NCBI GenBank assembly: GCA_030605795.1
Contig: JAUWHR010000037.1
Location: 22,670-86,669 of the forward strand
Source: Anaerolineae bacterium
GTDB taxonomy: Bacteria > Chloroflexota > Anaerolineae > Anaerolineales > E44-bin32
DNA length: 64,000 bases
Direction of reading: 5' to 3'
Shown here: piece by piece, positions 35,385 to 43,440 of the stretch
How positions within the stretch are numbered: the first letter of the stretch is position 1
How the letters are laid out: each line of letters starts with the position of its first letter
Notes under the pieces: generated by a model
Databases searched by the model: none
What the model saw: only the letters and a program-made list of their open reading frames with translations
Told to the model about the DNA's origin: nothing
Translations under genes and position numbers: made by a program

Positions 35385-36698
35385 TTAGTTTATGTATTCT
35401 ATAAATTGGTTCAGTAAGCGATCAGGAACACGTCCTTCAATGATCACCGCATTCTGGCCATGCTGGATATTTTCAATCATGCCCTGTTCGTGGATGAGGT
35501 TAATCAACCGGCCCTCCTTATATGGTAAATGGACTATAAGTGGCGACATCGCATTAAATAATTCTTGCTCGGTAATAGTCAGCAATGTCGGGATGCCATC
35601 ACCGGTGAGTGCTGAAATCGGGACCGCGCGCTCAAACTCATCTACACTATAGACAATCGATTGAGGATTGCTGAGCAAGTCAATCTTGTTGAGAGCAGTC
35701 ACCATTGGCACATCTGTTACCTCAATCTCCTCCAGTGTGGCCCGGACAGACTTGGCCTGAGCGACAGCATTAGGATGAGTGATGTCTACAACATGAAGTA
35801 GTAAATCAGCTTCGCCAATCTCTTCAAGCGTTGCCCTAAATGCGGCAACAAGAGTCGTCGGAAGTTTTTGAATGAATCCCACCGTGTCAGTGAAGAGGGC
35901 CTGTCGACCCTTGGGCAAATCGACCTTTCGTGTTGTAGGGTCAAGCGTGGCGAAAAGCTTATCAGCAACAAGAACATTGGAATTCGCAACACGATTTAGG
36001 AGAGTTGATTTACCTGAATTTGTATATCCAACCAGCGCTATAGTCGGTATCTCCGCGCGGCGCCTACGCTCTCGATAACGACTGCGATGAGCCCGGACCT
36101 TATCGAGTTGACGTCGCAGGTGGGCAATACGTCGTCTAATATCGCGTCGGTCGACCTCCAGCTGGGTCTCACCTGGCCCGCGTAAGCCAACCCCGCCAAC
36201 TGATCCTGCTCGGCCCCCTCCCCCACCTGCTTGTCGTGCGAGGTGTGTCCAGGCGCGCGTCAGGCGCGGTAATCTATACTCATACTGCGCTAGCTCGACC
36301 TGGAGTGAACCTTCGTGTGTGCTCGCGTGTAATGCGAAGATGTCAAGGATGAGTGCGGTTCGGTCTACGACTCGAACATCTTCCCCGAAGAACTTTTCCA
36401 ACTCACGTTGGTGACGTGGAGAGAGTTCGTCGTCAAATAATACGATGTTAGTAACTGTTTCATGAACAAGACTTCTGATTTCCTTAATTTTTCCCGAACC
36501 GAGAAGAGTTTTTGGATTCGGGTGTCGAATTCGTTGTGTTGCCTGGCCCACGACAATGAGCCCAGCTGTTTGAGCCAGTAGGCTTAACTCTATAAGCGAA
36601 TCCTCAGTTGACAATATTCTGAGTTCATCGTGTAGTTCTACCCCGACGAGGAAAGCCCGTTCTTTTGGTAATTCGGTTGGACGGGTAAATTTTTTCAT
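35385..36698 (-). CDS. hflX: GTPase HflX
   Basis: 437 residues. It has an N-terminal HflX domain with the conserved NPKTLLGSGKIKEI and GPGETQLEVDRRDIRRRI segments, a Gly-rich linker (QAGGGGGRAGSVGG), then a GTPase domain with P-loop LVGYTNSGKSTLLN, DTVGFIQKLPTTLVAAFRATLEE and TALNKIDLL. HflX dissociates or rescues stalled ribosomes, notably under heat stress. It lies upstream of degV on the same strand, 48 bases apart. Confidence 0.96.
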   Translation of the reverse strand: MKKFTRPTELPKERAFLVGVELHDELRILSTEDSLIELSLLAQTAGLIVVGQATQRIRHPNPKTLLGSGKIKEIRSLVHETVTNIVLFDDELSPRHQRELEKFFGEDVRVVDRTALILDIFALHASTHEGSLQVELAQYEYRLPRLTRAWTHLARQAGGGGGRAGSVGGVGLRGPGETQLEVDRRDIRRRIAHLRRQLDKVRAHRSRYRERRRRAEIPTIALVGYTNSGKSTLLNRVANSNVLVADKLFATLDPTTRKVDLPKGRQALFTDTVGFIQKLPTTLVAAFRATLEEIGEADLLLHVVDITHPNAVAQAKSVRATLEEIEVTDVPMVTALNKIDLLSNPQSIVYSVDEFERAVPISALTGDGIPTLLTITEQELFNAMSPLIVHLPYKEGRLINLIHEQGMIENIQHGQNAVIIEGRVPDRLLNQFIEYIN

Positions 36699-36794
36699 AT
36701 GTTAATTATAACCATTAATCCTCTACACACTTGTATCTTTATTACTATGTTCTAAATATCATAAATCCTATCAATTTGTATCAAAAAGAGTCTC

Positions 36795-36866
36795 ATTGCG
36801 CATAGCCTGTATTTTGTTATTGACAAAAGTAAATATAGTATTGTTAGATTAAGTGGCTATGCGAAT
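36795..36866. repeat. 72-bp MITE-like element with ATTGCGCATAGCC terminal inverted repeats
   Basis: ATTGCGCATAGCC (36795-36807) pairs with GGCTATGCGAAT (36855-36866); CGCATAGCC / GGCTATGCG is a perfect 9-bp core. The interior is AT-rich with no ORF. The right end abuts the trmFO stop codon. It matches the 73-bp element at 23280 in length and termini. Confidence 0.6.
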
Positions 36867-38218
36867 TAATTATTAAACTCATCTAGAAACAGCTCCAGAT
36901 CATTCGAGGAACGATTTGCATAAGCTTGAGAACGCTGTCGCCTATTCCTCTTAGTACCATCATCAAGAGGCGGCATGATACCAAAATTAGCTTTCATCGG
37001 CTGAAATGATTTCGGCTCAGCATGGCTAATATAATGACATAACGAGCCAAGCATCGTAGTCTGGGGAAAAATAATCGGGTCGTATCCATGGGCTAGGCGA
37101 GCCGCACTCCAACCTGCATACAAACCAGTCGCAATGTTACCCAAATACCCTTCTACTCCGGTAATTTGACCAGCAAAAATAATGCTAGTTCGCTTACAAA
37201 ATTGGAGAGTCGGTAAAAGTACCCTTGGTGCATTTATAAATGTATTTCGGTGCATCTGACCATAACGGATGAACTTTACCTCTTCTAAACCAGGTATCAA
37301 GCTGAACACCCGATCTTGTTCATAATACGTAAGATTCGTTTGGAACCCAACTATGTTATAGAGGTTCCCAATAAGATTATCTTGACGCAATTGGACAACT
37401 GCATAAGGCCGCTTTCCACTCCGTGGATCGATCAAACCAACCGGACGCATTGGTCCGTAAGCAAGCGATTTCCGGCCTCGTTCAGCGATAACCTCCACCG
37501 GTAAACAACCCTCGAAATATCCATGTGGACCAGCACGCACACCTGTTTTTACCGCAACCTCAAAATCACGGAGAGGGATCTTTTCTGCCCCTAGTAAAGC
37601 ATCTATAAAAGCCTCATATTCAACTTCATTCATTGGGCAATTGATGTAATCTCCCTCTGCAATTTGACCACGCCCATAGCGTGATGCGCGGAAAGAAACC
37701 GACATATCGATGCTCTCAGTCTCAACAATTGGTGAGAGAGCGTCAAAAAAGTATAAATGCTCTTCGCCGGTTATGCGTGACAGTTCATTTGCAAGCTTGT
37801 CAGAGGTAAGTGGACCGGAGGCGACAATCACAATTCCATCAGGGATACGACTGACTTCCTCACGAATCAATGTTATGTGTGGTTGTGTGTCTATTTGTTC
37901 TGTCACACCTCGGGCAAAGGCTTCTCGGTCCACCGCAAGCGCTCCCCCGGCTGGCACTGCCTCCCTTTCAGCGATACTCAACAACAAAGATTTCAAGCAC
38001 CTAATCTCGGTCATGAGAACCCCTGATGCCCTATCTGGCAACCGAGAACCTAGCGAGTTGGAGCATACCAGTTCCGCCAAATACCCACTTTGATGAGCGC
38101 CGGTCTGTTTCAGGGGACGCATTTCATAAAGCACTACATCTACACCACGCTTGGCAACCTGCCAGGCGGCCTCACTTCCTGCCAATCCCCCACCTATTAC
38201 GATTACTTCTTTGGTCAT
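36866..38218 (-). CDS. trmFO: Methylenetetrahydrofolate-tRNA-(uracil-5-)-methyltransferase TrmFO
   Basis: 450 residues. The N-terminal FAD motif VIVIGGGLAGSEAAWQVAKRG, the GAHQSGYLAELVCSNSLGS segment, NCPMNEVEYEAF, and FAGQITGVEGYLGNIATGLYAG are diagnostic for TrmFO/GidA-small proteins. The enzyme makes ribothymidine at position 54 of tRNA using folate carbon and FADH2. It is divergent from rpoN; the 93-bp region between them holds the rpoN promoters. The terminal ~30 residues (RNRRQRSQAYANRSSNDLELF) are unusually polar but not uncommon as a tail. Confidence 0.95.
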   Translation of the reverse strand: MTKEVIVIGGGLAGSEAAWQVAKRGVDVVLYEMRPLKQTGAHQSGYLAELVCSNSLGSRLPDRASGVLMTEIRCLKSLLLSIAEREAVPAGGALAVDREAFARGVTEQIDTQPHITLIREEVSRIPDGIVIVASGPLTSDKLANELSRITGEEHLYFFDALSPIVETESIDMSVSFRASRYGRGQIAEGDYINCPMNEVEYEAFIDALLGAEKIPLRDFEVAVKTGVRAGPHGYFEGCLPVEVIAERGRKSLAYGPMRPVGLIDPRSGKRPYAVVQLRQDNLIGNLYNIVGFQTNLTYYEQDRVFSLIPGLEEVKFIRYGQMHRNTFINAPRVLLPTLQFCKRTSIIFAGQITGVEGYLGNIATGLYAGWSAARLAHGYDPIIFPQTTMLGSLCHYISHAEPKSFQPMKANFGIMPPLDDGTKRNRRQRSQAYANRSSNDLELFLDEFNN

Positions 38219-38242
38219 ACACAGATTCTAACACGTTACTAA

Positions 38243-38258
38243 CGGCATATTTCTTGCA
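38243..38258 (+). promoter_or_regulatory. Sigma-54-type promoter upstream of rpoN
   Basis: CGGCAT, five bases, TTGCA: GG and GC at the exact 12-base offset required for -24/-12 recognition, one mismatch to TGGCAY. The predicted start is 38269, downstream of the ATG at 38261, which supports the later ATG at 38312 as the true rpoN start. Confidence 0.65.
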
Positions 38259-38264
38259 ACATGA

Positions 38265-38293
38265 TTGCGCACAACTTATACCCATTGTATAAT
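38265..38293 (+). promoter_or_regulatory. Overlapping sigma-70-type promoter of rpoN
   Basis: TTGCGC (38265-38270) and a perfect TATAAT (38288-38293), spaced 17 bases. Predicted start near 38300, still upstream of the rpoN ATG (38312). Together with the sigma-54 site this gives a basal plus an autoregulated promoter (inference). Confidence 0.55.
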
Positions 38294-38311
38294 TTTCATC
38301 CGAGGCTACCT

Positions 38312-39721
38312 ATGCTTCAAATACAAAACCAATCACAACGTCCACTTACCACCGCCCACCTGGCACAGACCATGAGCCTTCTCTTGCTCTCGAACATTGA
38401 ATTGCGTGATAAGGTGATGGCGGAGTTGTCAGTTAACCCAGCACTCGAGTTGGTCGAGGAGCGCATCTGTCCTAACTGCCGACGTCGTCTCACAAGTCCC
38501 GGAGCTTGTCCGATCTGCAGTCTTCATCAGACTGATGAAGGTCCGATCGTTTTCCTCTCACCACGCGAATCCTACCGCTCTACCCCTCCAGCGGTGCAAC
38601 AGGACACTCCCCCCGATCAGGAACCGGCAGCACCTGAGGATCTGACGACCTATGTCCTTCAACAGTTGTCGTCAAACCTAAACCCCGATGACCGACGTTT
38701 GGCGATCTACATCCTTTCCAGCCTCGACGAAGATGGCTTTCTCCAGGACCCGCCCGCCTTCATTGCTCGAGCAACACGTTCAACACTCTCACACGTCGAC
38801 CGCATCTTGCAGCTAGTCTCGCATGCTGAGCCTCCTGGACTGGCAACCACCGGGCCTCGTCAGGCGCTTTTAGTTCAACTAGACCTGTTTCCTCAGGATA
38901 GTCCCATACTTCAATTGGCTCGAGGCATACTGGAAACGTTCTTCCGTGAGCTTGGACACCGCGAAATTGAGAAGATCGCAGCAAACTTGGAAGTTAGCTC
39001 CAACCGGGTACGAGAAGCCGCTGCATTCATTCACGATAACCTTAACCCCTATCCCGGGAGAGCCTTCTGGGGGTCAGGCAGACAACCCCAGAAAGGTGAT
39101 CCAAATGTCTACCATTCTCCTGATATTCTCATCTCCCATAATTCATCCGATGTAAGTGGCCCGCTGATGGTAGAAATCTTCGCCCCGGTATCAGGATGGC
39201 TACGGGTTAACCCCATGTTTTCACAGGCGAAGTCCAAGACCAATAACAATCAAACAGATGAGTGGGCCAAGCATATTGAGCGCGCCTCGTTATTCGTCAA
39301 GTGCCTTCAGCAGCGCAACAACACGATGCGCCGCCTCATGCAATCATTAGTGACCCAGCAAAACCAATTCATATTGAATGGTGACCGCCACCTCATACCG
39401 ATAACACGCGCCAAGGTAGCCAAAGAGATCGGCGTCCACGAATCCACCGTCTCGCGTGCTGTTGCTCACAAATCGGTCGCTTTACCAGATGGTCGGATCA
39501 TCCCATTATCCCGATTCTTTGACCGTAGCCTGGCTATACGCGACCGAATCAAAGAGATCATCAAAAACGAGTCTCGCCCCCTCACTGATGACCAAATTGC
39601 CACCCTTTTACGACAGGCAAACGTGTGTATTGCGCGGCGTACTGTCGCCAAATACCGATCCATCGAGGGCATTCTCCCAGCTCGTCTACGTCATCGCAAA
39701 GGTGCCCGTACTATAGAATAG
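38312..39721 (+). CDS. rpoN: RNA polymerase sigma-54 factor
   Basis: About 469 residues from MLQIQNQSQRP. Region I (glutamine/leucine-rich, LAQTMSLLLLSNIELRDKV) is followed by a small zinc-ribbon-like insertion, CPNCRRRLTSPGACPIC, then a core-binding region. The DNA-binding part has the helix-turn-helix VHESTVSRAVAHKSVALPDGR and the RpoN box ARRTVAKYR at the expected C-terminal position. It directs transcription from -24/-12 promoters with an AAA+ activator. It heads an operon with a histidine kinase and an NtrC-type activator, and three matching promoters are found in the same 13 kb. Confidence 0.96.
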   Translation: MLQIQNQSQRPLTTAHLAQTMSLLLLSNIELRDKVMAELSVNPALELVEERICPNCRRRLTSPGACPICSLHQTDEGPIVFLSPRESYRSTPPAVQQDTPPDQEPAAPEDLTTYVLQQLSSNLNPDDRRLAIYILSSLDEDGFLQDPPAFIARATRSTLSHVDRILQLVSHAEPPGLATTGPRQALLVQLDLFPQDSPILQLARGILETFFRELGHREIEKIAANLEVSSNRVREAAAFIHDNLNPYPGRAFWGSGRQPQKGDPNVYHSPDILISHNSSDVSGPLMVEIFAPVSGWLRVNPMFSQAKSKTNNNQTDEWAKHIERASLFVKCLQQRNNTMRRLMQSLVTQQNQFILNGDRHLIPITRAKVAKEIGVHESTVSRAVAHKSVALPDGRIIPLSRFFDRSLAIRDRIKEIIKNESRPLTDDQIATLLRQANVCIARRTVAKYRSIEGILPARLRHRKGARTIE

Positions 39722-39730
39722 GTCTGTACT

Positions 39731-41740
39731 TTGCCAATCGACTCTTCAACCCTTACCTCCATCGCTCGTTTCTTCAGACCTGACCCATATCGTGACATCT
39801 TCCGTGTTCTAGCTGATTCACTCGATGATGCAGTTCTCGTCATTTCGAGTGATGCATCTCAGATCTTAACCTGTAACCATGCATTCCTTCTTCTCTCTGG
39901 TTATGCACGCGCTGAAATTGAGAAGCTTACTTTCGCTGATCTACTAACCGAGGAAGAAGAAGGAAAACAAGCCTTGAGTCAACTCCTTCAGTGCTCTAAG
40001 ACCCCGGATTGCATAATAGAAGAAGTACCCATCCGAACACGAACTAGAGAGATTATCCCAATCGATCTCCACGTCCGACCAGTAGGACTTGTCTCTTCTG
40101 CATTGCTCCTCATTGGTCGTCCTGTTAGTGCTCGAATCCAGGTAGAGGACCAACGTCGCGCGCAGCAAGACCGTCTCGACACCTTAGCCCAAATCTCGAC
40201 CCTAATCCTCGACGAAATGGTTGCTGCCCTCCCCACTGCCCTCGACCTCGCTAAACGGCTGCTTTGCGCCTCATCGATTGGTCTCTATCGAGTGTCTGCA
40301 ACGACAACAGATTACATCCTGGACGGCTCATTACCCCCCGAATTTCCCCAAACACTCCCCACCTCTGATTTGATCTCTTTTCATCAAACAAACTTGTGGT
40401 CACTTGGACAACGCCCTGAACTTACGCTGCATAAGTCTGCCCGCGCCGCTGGTTTTGGCGCGCTTCAGACTTTTCTCATAGGTGACCCTACAGCTTGGGC
40501 AGGTCTTCTAGTCGTCGGCTGGCAGAAACAGGTTGCCACCCCGGATTATTCCAAGTCACTTATCCCGGTAATTGCTAATCTTTGTCATGTAGCTATCACA
40601 CTCAGCTTACAACGAGCTTCGGTTGCAGAAGCCGAGAAATCTCTTGAGCAACTTCGAGCCGAAGTAAACGACCAATTCGCAGCCGTACCTGATATACTCC
40701 TCTCGCTTGACGGCGACCTTAATGTAATCCAGGCCAACCCAGCCATATCCAGAATGCTTGGCTACCAGCCAGAAGAGGTAGTTGGCTTACCAATACAGGA
40801 TGTGCTTGTTAGCCCTGAGGATGTTCGTCCAATCTTGCTCGACGCGTTAGACCATAAGCGGGTGGCAGAGCTGATGCGTGTCGTTTTACATCGCCGTGAT
40901 GGGACCCCTCTCCCCGTACACCTGCTCGCTACACCCTTATCAGATCAGGCTCGATCTCGTTTGCTAGTCATCTTGAAGGATCAATCCGCGCAACAGAAGA
41001 TTGAAGATCAAACGGAAACACTTACTCAACGTGCATTACTAGGTGAGGTCACAGCTACATTCGCTCATGAAGTCCGCAACCCGATCAATAACATCAGTAC
41101 CGGGGTCCAATTGGTCGCGTCTCGCCTAGGTAAGGACCACCCGCTCCATTCATCTCTCGAGCGGGTGCACAAGGAATGCAACCGTCTGGACCAACTTATG
41201 AGCGATGTCCTAGTCTTCGCCCGACCCCTCAAACTCAAAATAGAGCCCCTCAACCTAACTGAATTTTTGGAACTAATCCTCTCCCGCTGGACTCCCCATC
41301 TCAAACAAGTAGGCATTCGCTGTCATAAATCTTATAATCCCGACATCCCCATGGCACTAGCTGATGAACGTACATTGGAGCGGGTTATCGTTAATCTAAT
41401 CACTAACTCAATACAAGCCATGCCCGAGGGTGGAACGCTTTCTATCGCACTCGATTCGACTCAAACTGCCCAAGGTGAAATGGTGGAGCTAAAAATCATT
41501 GATACTGGTCCCGGTATTTCGCCCGATGTAAAGGATCGAATCTTTGATCCGTTTTTTACAACCAAGAAAGACGGTACAGGACTAGGGCTAGCCATCAGCC
41601 GGCGCATTCTAACCGCTCATAAAGGCACTATCCAGTATGAAAGTTTCACCGACGCCGGCACAGTATTTACCATTTGCCTCCCGTCGGTAACCCAATCCTC
41701 GGAGGAAGCAAACCATGAGCGCGACTGTCCTGATCGTTGA
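39731..41740 (+). CDS. Soluble PAS-domain sensor histidine kinase (NtrB-like)
   Basis: 669 residues from a TTG ten bases after the rpoN stop. PAS domain 1 (about 20-125), a GAF-like middle (about 140-300), PAS domain 2 (about 315-420, LSLDGDLNVIQANPAISRMLGY), HisKA with the phospho-acceptor in TATFAHEVRNPINNIS, and HATPase_c with ITNSIQAMPEGG, DTGPGISPD and GTGLGLAISRRI. No membrane helices, so the stimulus is cytoplasmic. It overlaps the activator gene by 26 bases and is the obvious kinase for it, as NtrB is for NtrC. Confidence 0.93.
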   Translation: MPIDSSTLTSIARFFRPDPYRDIFRVLADSLDDAVLVISSDASQILTCNHAFLLLSGYARAEIEKLTFADLLTEEEEGKQALSQLLQCSKTPDCIIEEVPIRTRTREIIPIDLHVRPVGLVSSALLLIGRPVSARIQVEDQRRAQQDRLDTLAQISTLILDEMVAALPTALDLAKRLLCASSIGLYRVSATTTDYILDGSLPPEFPQTLPTSDLISFHQTNLWSLGQRPELTLHKSARAAGFGALQTFLIGDPTAWAGLLVVGWQKQVATPDYSKSLIPVIANLCHVAITLSLQRASVAEAEKSLEQLRAEVNDQFAAVPDILLSLDGDLNVIQANPAISRMLGYQPEEVVGLPIQDVLVSPEDVRPILLDALDHKRVAELMRVVLHRRDGTPLPVHLLATPLSDQARSRLLVILKDQSAQQKIEDQTETLTQRALLGEVTATFAHEVRNPINNISTGVQLVASRLGKDHPLHSSLERVHKECNRLDQLMSDVLVFARPLKLKIEPLNLTEFLELILSRWTPHLKQVGIRCHKSYNPDIPMALADERTLERVIVNLITNSIQAMPEGGTLSIALDSTQTAQGEMVELKIIDTGPGISPDVKDRIFDPFFTTKKDGTGLGLAISRRILTAHKGTIQYESFTDAGTVFTICLPSVTQSSEEANHERDCPDR

Positions 41741-42890
41741 CGACGAAGAGACCGCTCGCAGTTTCATCAGTGAAGCTTTGTGTGATGCCGGCTACGAAGC
41801 GGTAGAGGCTGGGGATTTAGCCGAGGCTAATAAGTTTGTCGATACCGGCGCGGCGGATATCGTACTGTTAGATGTTATGCTACCTGACGGTTCGGGACTT
41901 TCGTTGTTGGACCGCCTTTCGATGGAGAACCCAAGCCCGCCTGTAATCCTTATCACCGCATACGGTGAGGTCGATACTGCGGTTGAGGCGATGAAGAAGG
42001 GCGCCCAGGACTTCCTACAAAAACCACTGGATCTAGATCGCCTGATACAGGCAGTTGAACGGGCGGATGAAATAGTCTCGCTTAGGCGGGAATTAACCTT
42101 GTTGCGCCAATCCTCTGGTGACCAGACGGAAATGGTCGTCGGAGAAACACCGGCCATGCAACGAATCCTTGAGGAAGCTCAACGGGCGGCGGCAGCCTCA
42201 GTGTCGGTCCTGATCACCGGCGAGACCGGCACAGGCAAGGAGGTCTTGGCGCGCGCTATACGCACTATGGGAACGCGGTCTGACAAACCCTTCATCCCCA
42301 TTAATTGCCCTGCCCTTCCAGAAACGATGATCGAGTCCGAATTGTTTGGACATGAAGCCGGCGCCTTCACCGGCGCTCAGAAGAAAAAGCCTGGTTTGAT
42401 CGAAATTGCTGACGGAGGGATCCTATTCCTCGACGAAATTTCCTCCACTAAGACCGATATGCAAGCTAAGCTATTACGCGTCCTTGATGAACATCGTTTC
42501 CGTCGTGTTGGTGGGGTAAAAGAAATTGATGTCGACATCCAAATTCTGGCTGCGTCCAATCGGGACTTGCAAGCGATGATGGAAGAAGGAACTTTCCGGG
42601 AAGATCTCTTTTATCGGCTCAAAGTAGTTGATCTCCATTTACCTCCCCTGCGCGATCGAATCGTCGACATCCCCGCACTGACCGGCACCTTCATCCGCCA
42701 AATTAATATGCGAACTGGAAACATTATTCAAGGGATCACACCACGCGCGATCAAAGCTCTGAAAGCACATGATTGGCCCGGGAACATTCGTGAACTACGA
42801 CATGTCATTGAACGAGCCATGCTTTTCTGCGATGATGAGGAAATCGATATCGCCCATCTCTCGCCAGATATTCAGGCTCTCGCTTCATAA
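41715..42890 (+). CDS. NtrC-family sigma-54 activator lacking a DNA-binding domain
   Basis: 391 residues: receiver domain (1-120, phosphorylatable Asp53 in VLLDVMLPDGSG, Lys103-type LQKPLD) and an AAA+ domain (about 140-375) with Walker A GETGTGKE (169-176), the sigma-54-contacting GAFTGA loop (216-221), Walker B GGILFLDE and the FREDLFYRL sensor. The protein ends about 20 residues after the AAA+ domain, so the C-terminal Fis-type helix-turn-helix of ordinary NtrC (typically 450-480 residues) is absent. FlgR of Helicobacter and the chlamydial homologue are known to work without one. It probably activates every local sigma-54 promoter from solution. Confidence 0.95.
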   Translation: MSATVLIVDDEETARSFISEALCDAGYEAVEAGDLAEANKFVDTGAADIVLLDVMLPDGSGLSLLDRLSMENPSPPVILITAYGEVDTAVEAMKKGAQDFLQKPLDLDRLIQAVERADEIVSLRRELTLLRQSSGDQTEMVVGETPAMQRILEEAQRAAAASVSVLITGETGTGKEVLARAIRTMGTRSDKPFIPINCPALPETMIESELFGHEAGAFTGAQKKKPGLIEIADGGILFLDEISSTKTDMQAKLLRVLDEHRFRRVGGVKEIDVDIQILAASNRDLQAMMEEGTFREDLFYRLKVVDLHLPPLRDRIVDIPALTGTFIRQINMRTGNIIQGITPRAIKALKAHDWPGNIRELRHVIERAMLFCDDEEIDIAHLSPDIQALAS

Positions 42891-42934
42891 ACCTTCAGTA
42901 CATTTGATTCGCAAAAGATTGACCAACTCGTGAG

Positions 42935-42967
42935 CCAGGCGAATTCCAGGAAGCGCCAGGTTTTTTT
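42935..42967 (+). terminator. Intrinsic terminator of the rpoN-kinase-activator operon
   Basis: CCAGGCG and CGCCAGG pair as a 7-bp stem with one A-A mismatch around a 12-base loop, followed directly by seven T. It isolates the regulatory operon from the sigma-54 target operon that begins at 43049. Confidence 0.7.
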
Positions 42968-43048
42968 CTGCTTGATCTTCTTTCCCTTATAGATACTTCT
43001 CTATAGCTGCCTCATTCCCTAAAGTTAAGTTTTCCCCCATAACTCATA

Positions 43049-43064
43049 TGGCATGTTCCTTGCA
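43049..43064 (+). promoter_or_regulatory. Sigma-54 (-24/-12) promoter of the membrane protein-TPR-C25 operon
   Basis: TGGCAT-GTTCC-TTGCA: a near-perfect match to TGGCAY-N5-TTGCW with exact spacing. The predicted start is 43075, 30 bases before the ATG at 43105, leaving room for the Shine-Dalgarno TGGAGGT. Confidence 0.88.
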
Positions 43065-43104
43065 ACTTCATACTCCAGATTGAATAAAAGAACTGGAGGT
43101 AAAA

Positions 43105-43440
43105 ATGATCCCCCTGTCGATGAATGATCTGCAAATTTTCATTGCCACCGCTGTTTTCGTTTTGGGATGTATGTGCATCATATTGGGTGCGCTGGTCCTG
43201 GTAAGCCGGGGCTATTCACGCGAAGTACGCGCGATCGCCGTCCACACAGCAAAGCTCGGTCAGAAAGGTGTCGCCTCAGAAGTTGCTGGACTAGTGAATA
43301 GCGCATCGGAATTGGTGGCCTCCCTCAACCAACTGGTTCGAACGGCAAACGGGATTGGTATGTTCCTAATCTCGCTTGGGTTGGGAATGCTTGTGGCCGC
43401 TTATTGGATCATCCAGCAAATTCAATGGCCCGTGAGCTAA
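43105..43440 (+). CDS. Small two-helix membrane protein, first gene of a sigma-54 operon
   Basis: 111 residues with two membrane helices (IFIATAVFVLGCMCIILGALVLV near the start and GIGMFLISLGLGMLVAAYWII near the end) flanking a ~45-residue amphipathic stretch (AKLGQKGVASEVAGLVNSASELVASLNQLV). I recognise no family. TGGAGGT precedes the ATG. It overlaps the start of the giant TPR gene and would be cotranscribed with it from the promoter at 43049. It may anchor the soluble TPR partners at the membrane (inference). Confidence 0.75.
   Translation: MIPLSMNDLQIFIATAVFVLGCMCIILGALVLVSRGYSREVRAIAVHTAKLGQKGVASEVAGLVNSASELVASLNQLVRTANGIGMFLISLGLGMLVAAYWIIQQIQWPVS

Noticed and set aside
18102-36866. 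The TGCGCATA core of the ATTGCGCATAGCC repeats as XerC half-sites of dif, since E. coli dif contains the same eight bases
   Set aside because: There are several copies, no XerD-like arm or 6-bp core follows at the right distance, and the site at 30880 fits dif geometry far better.
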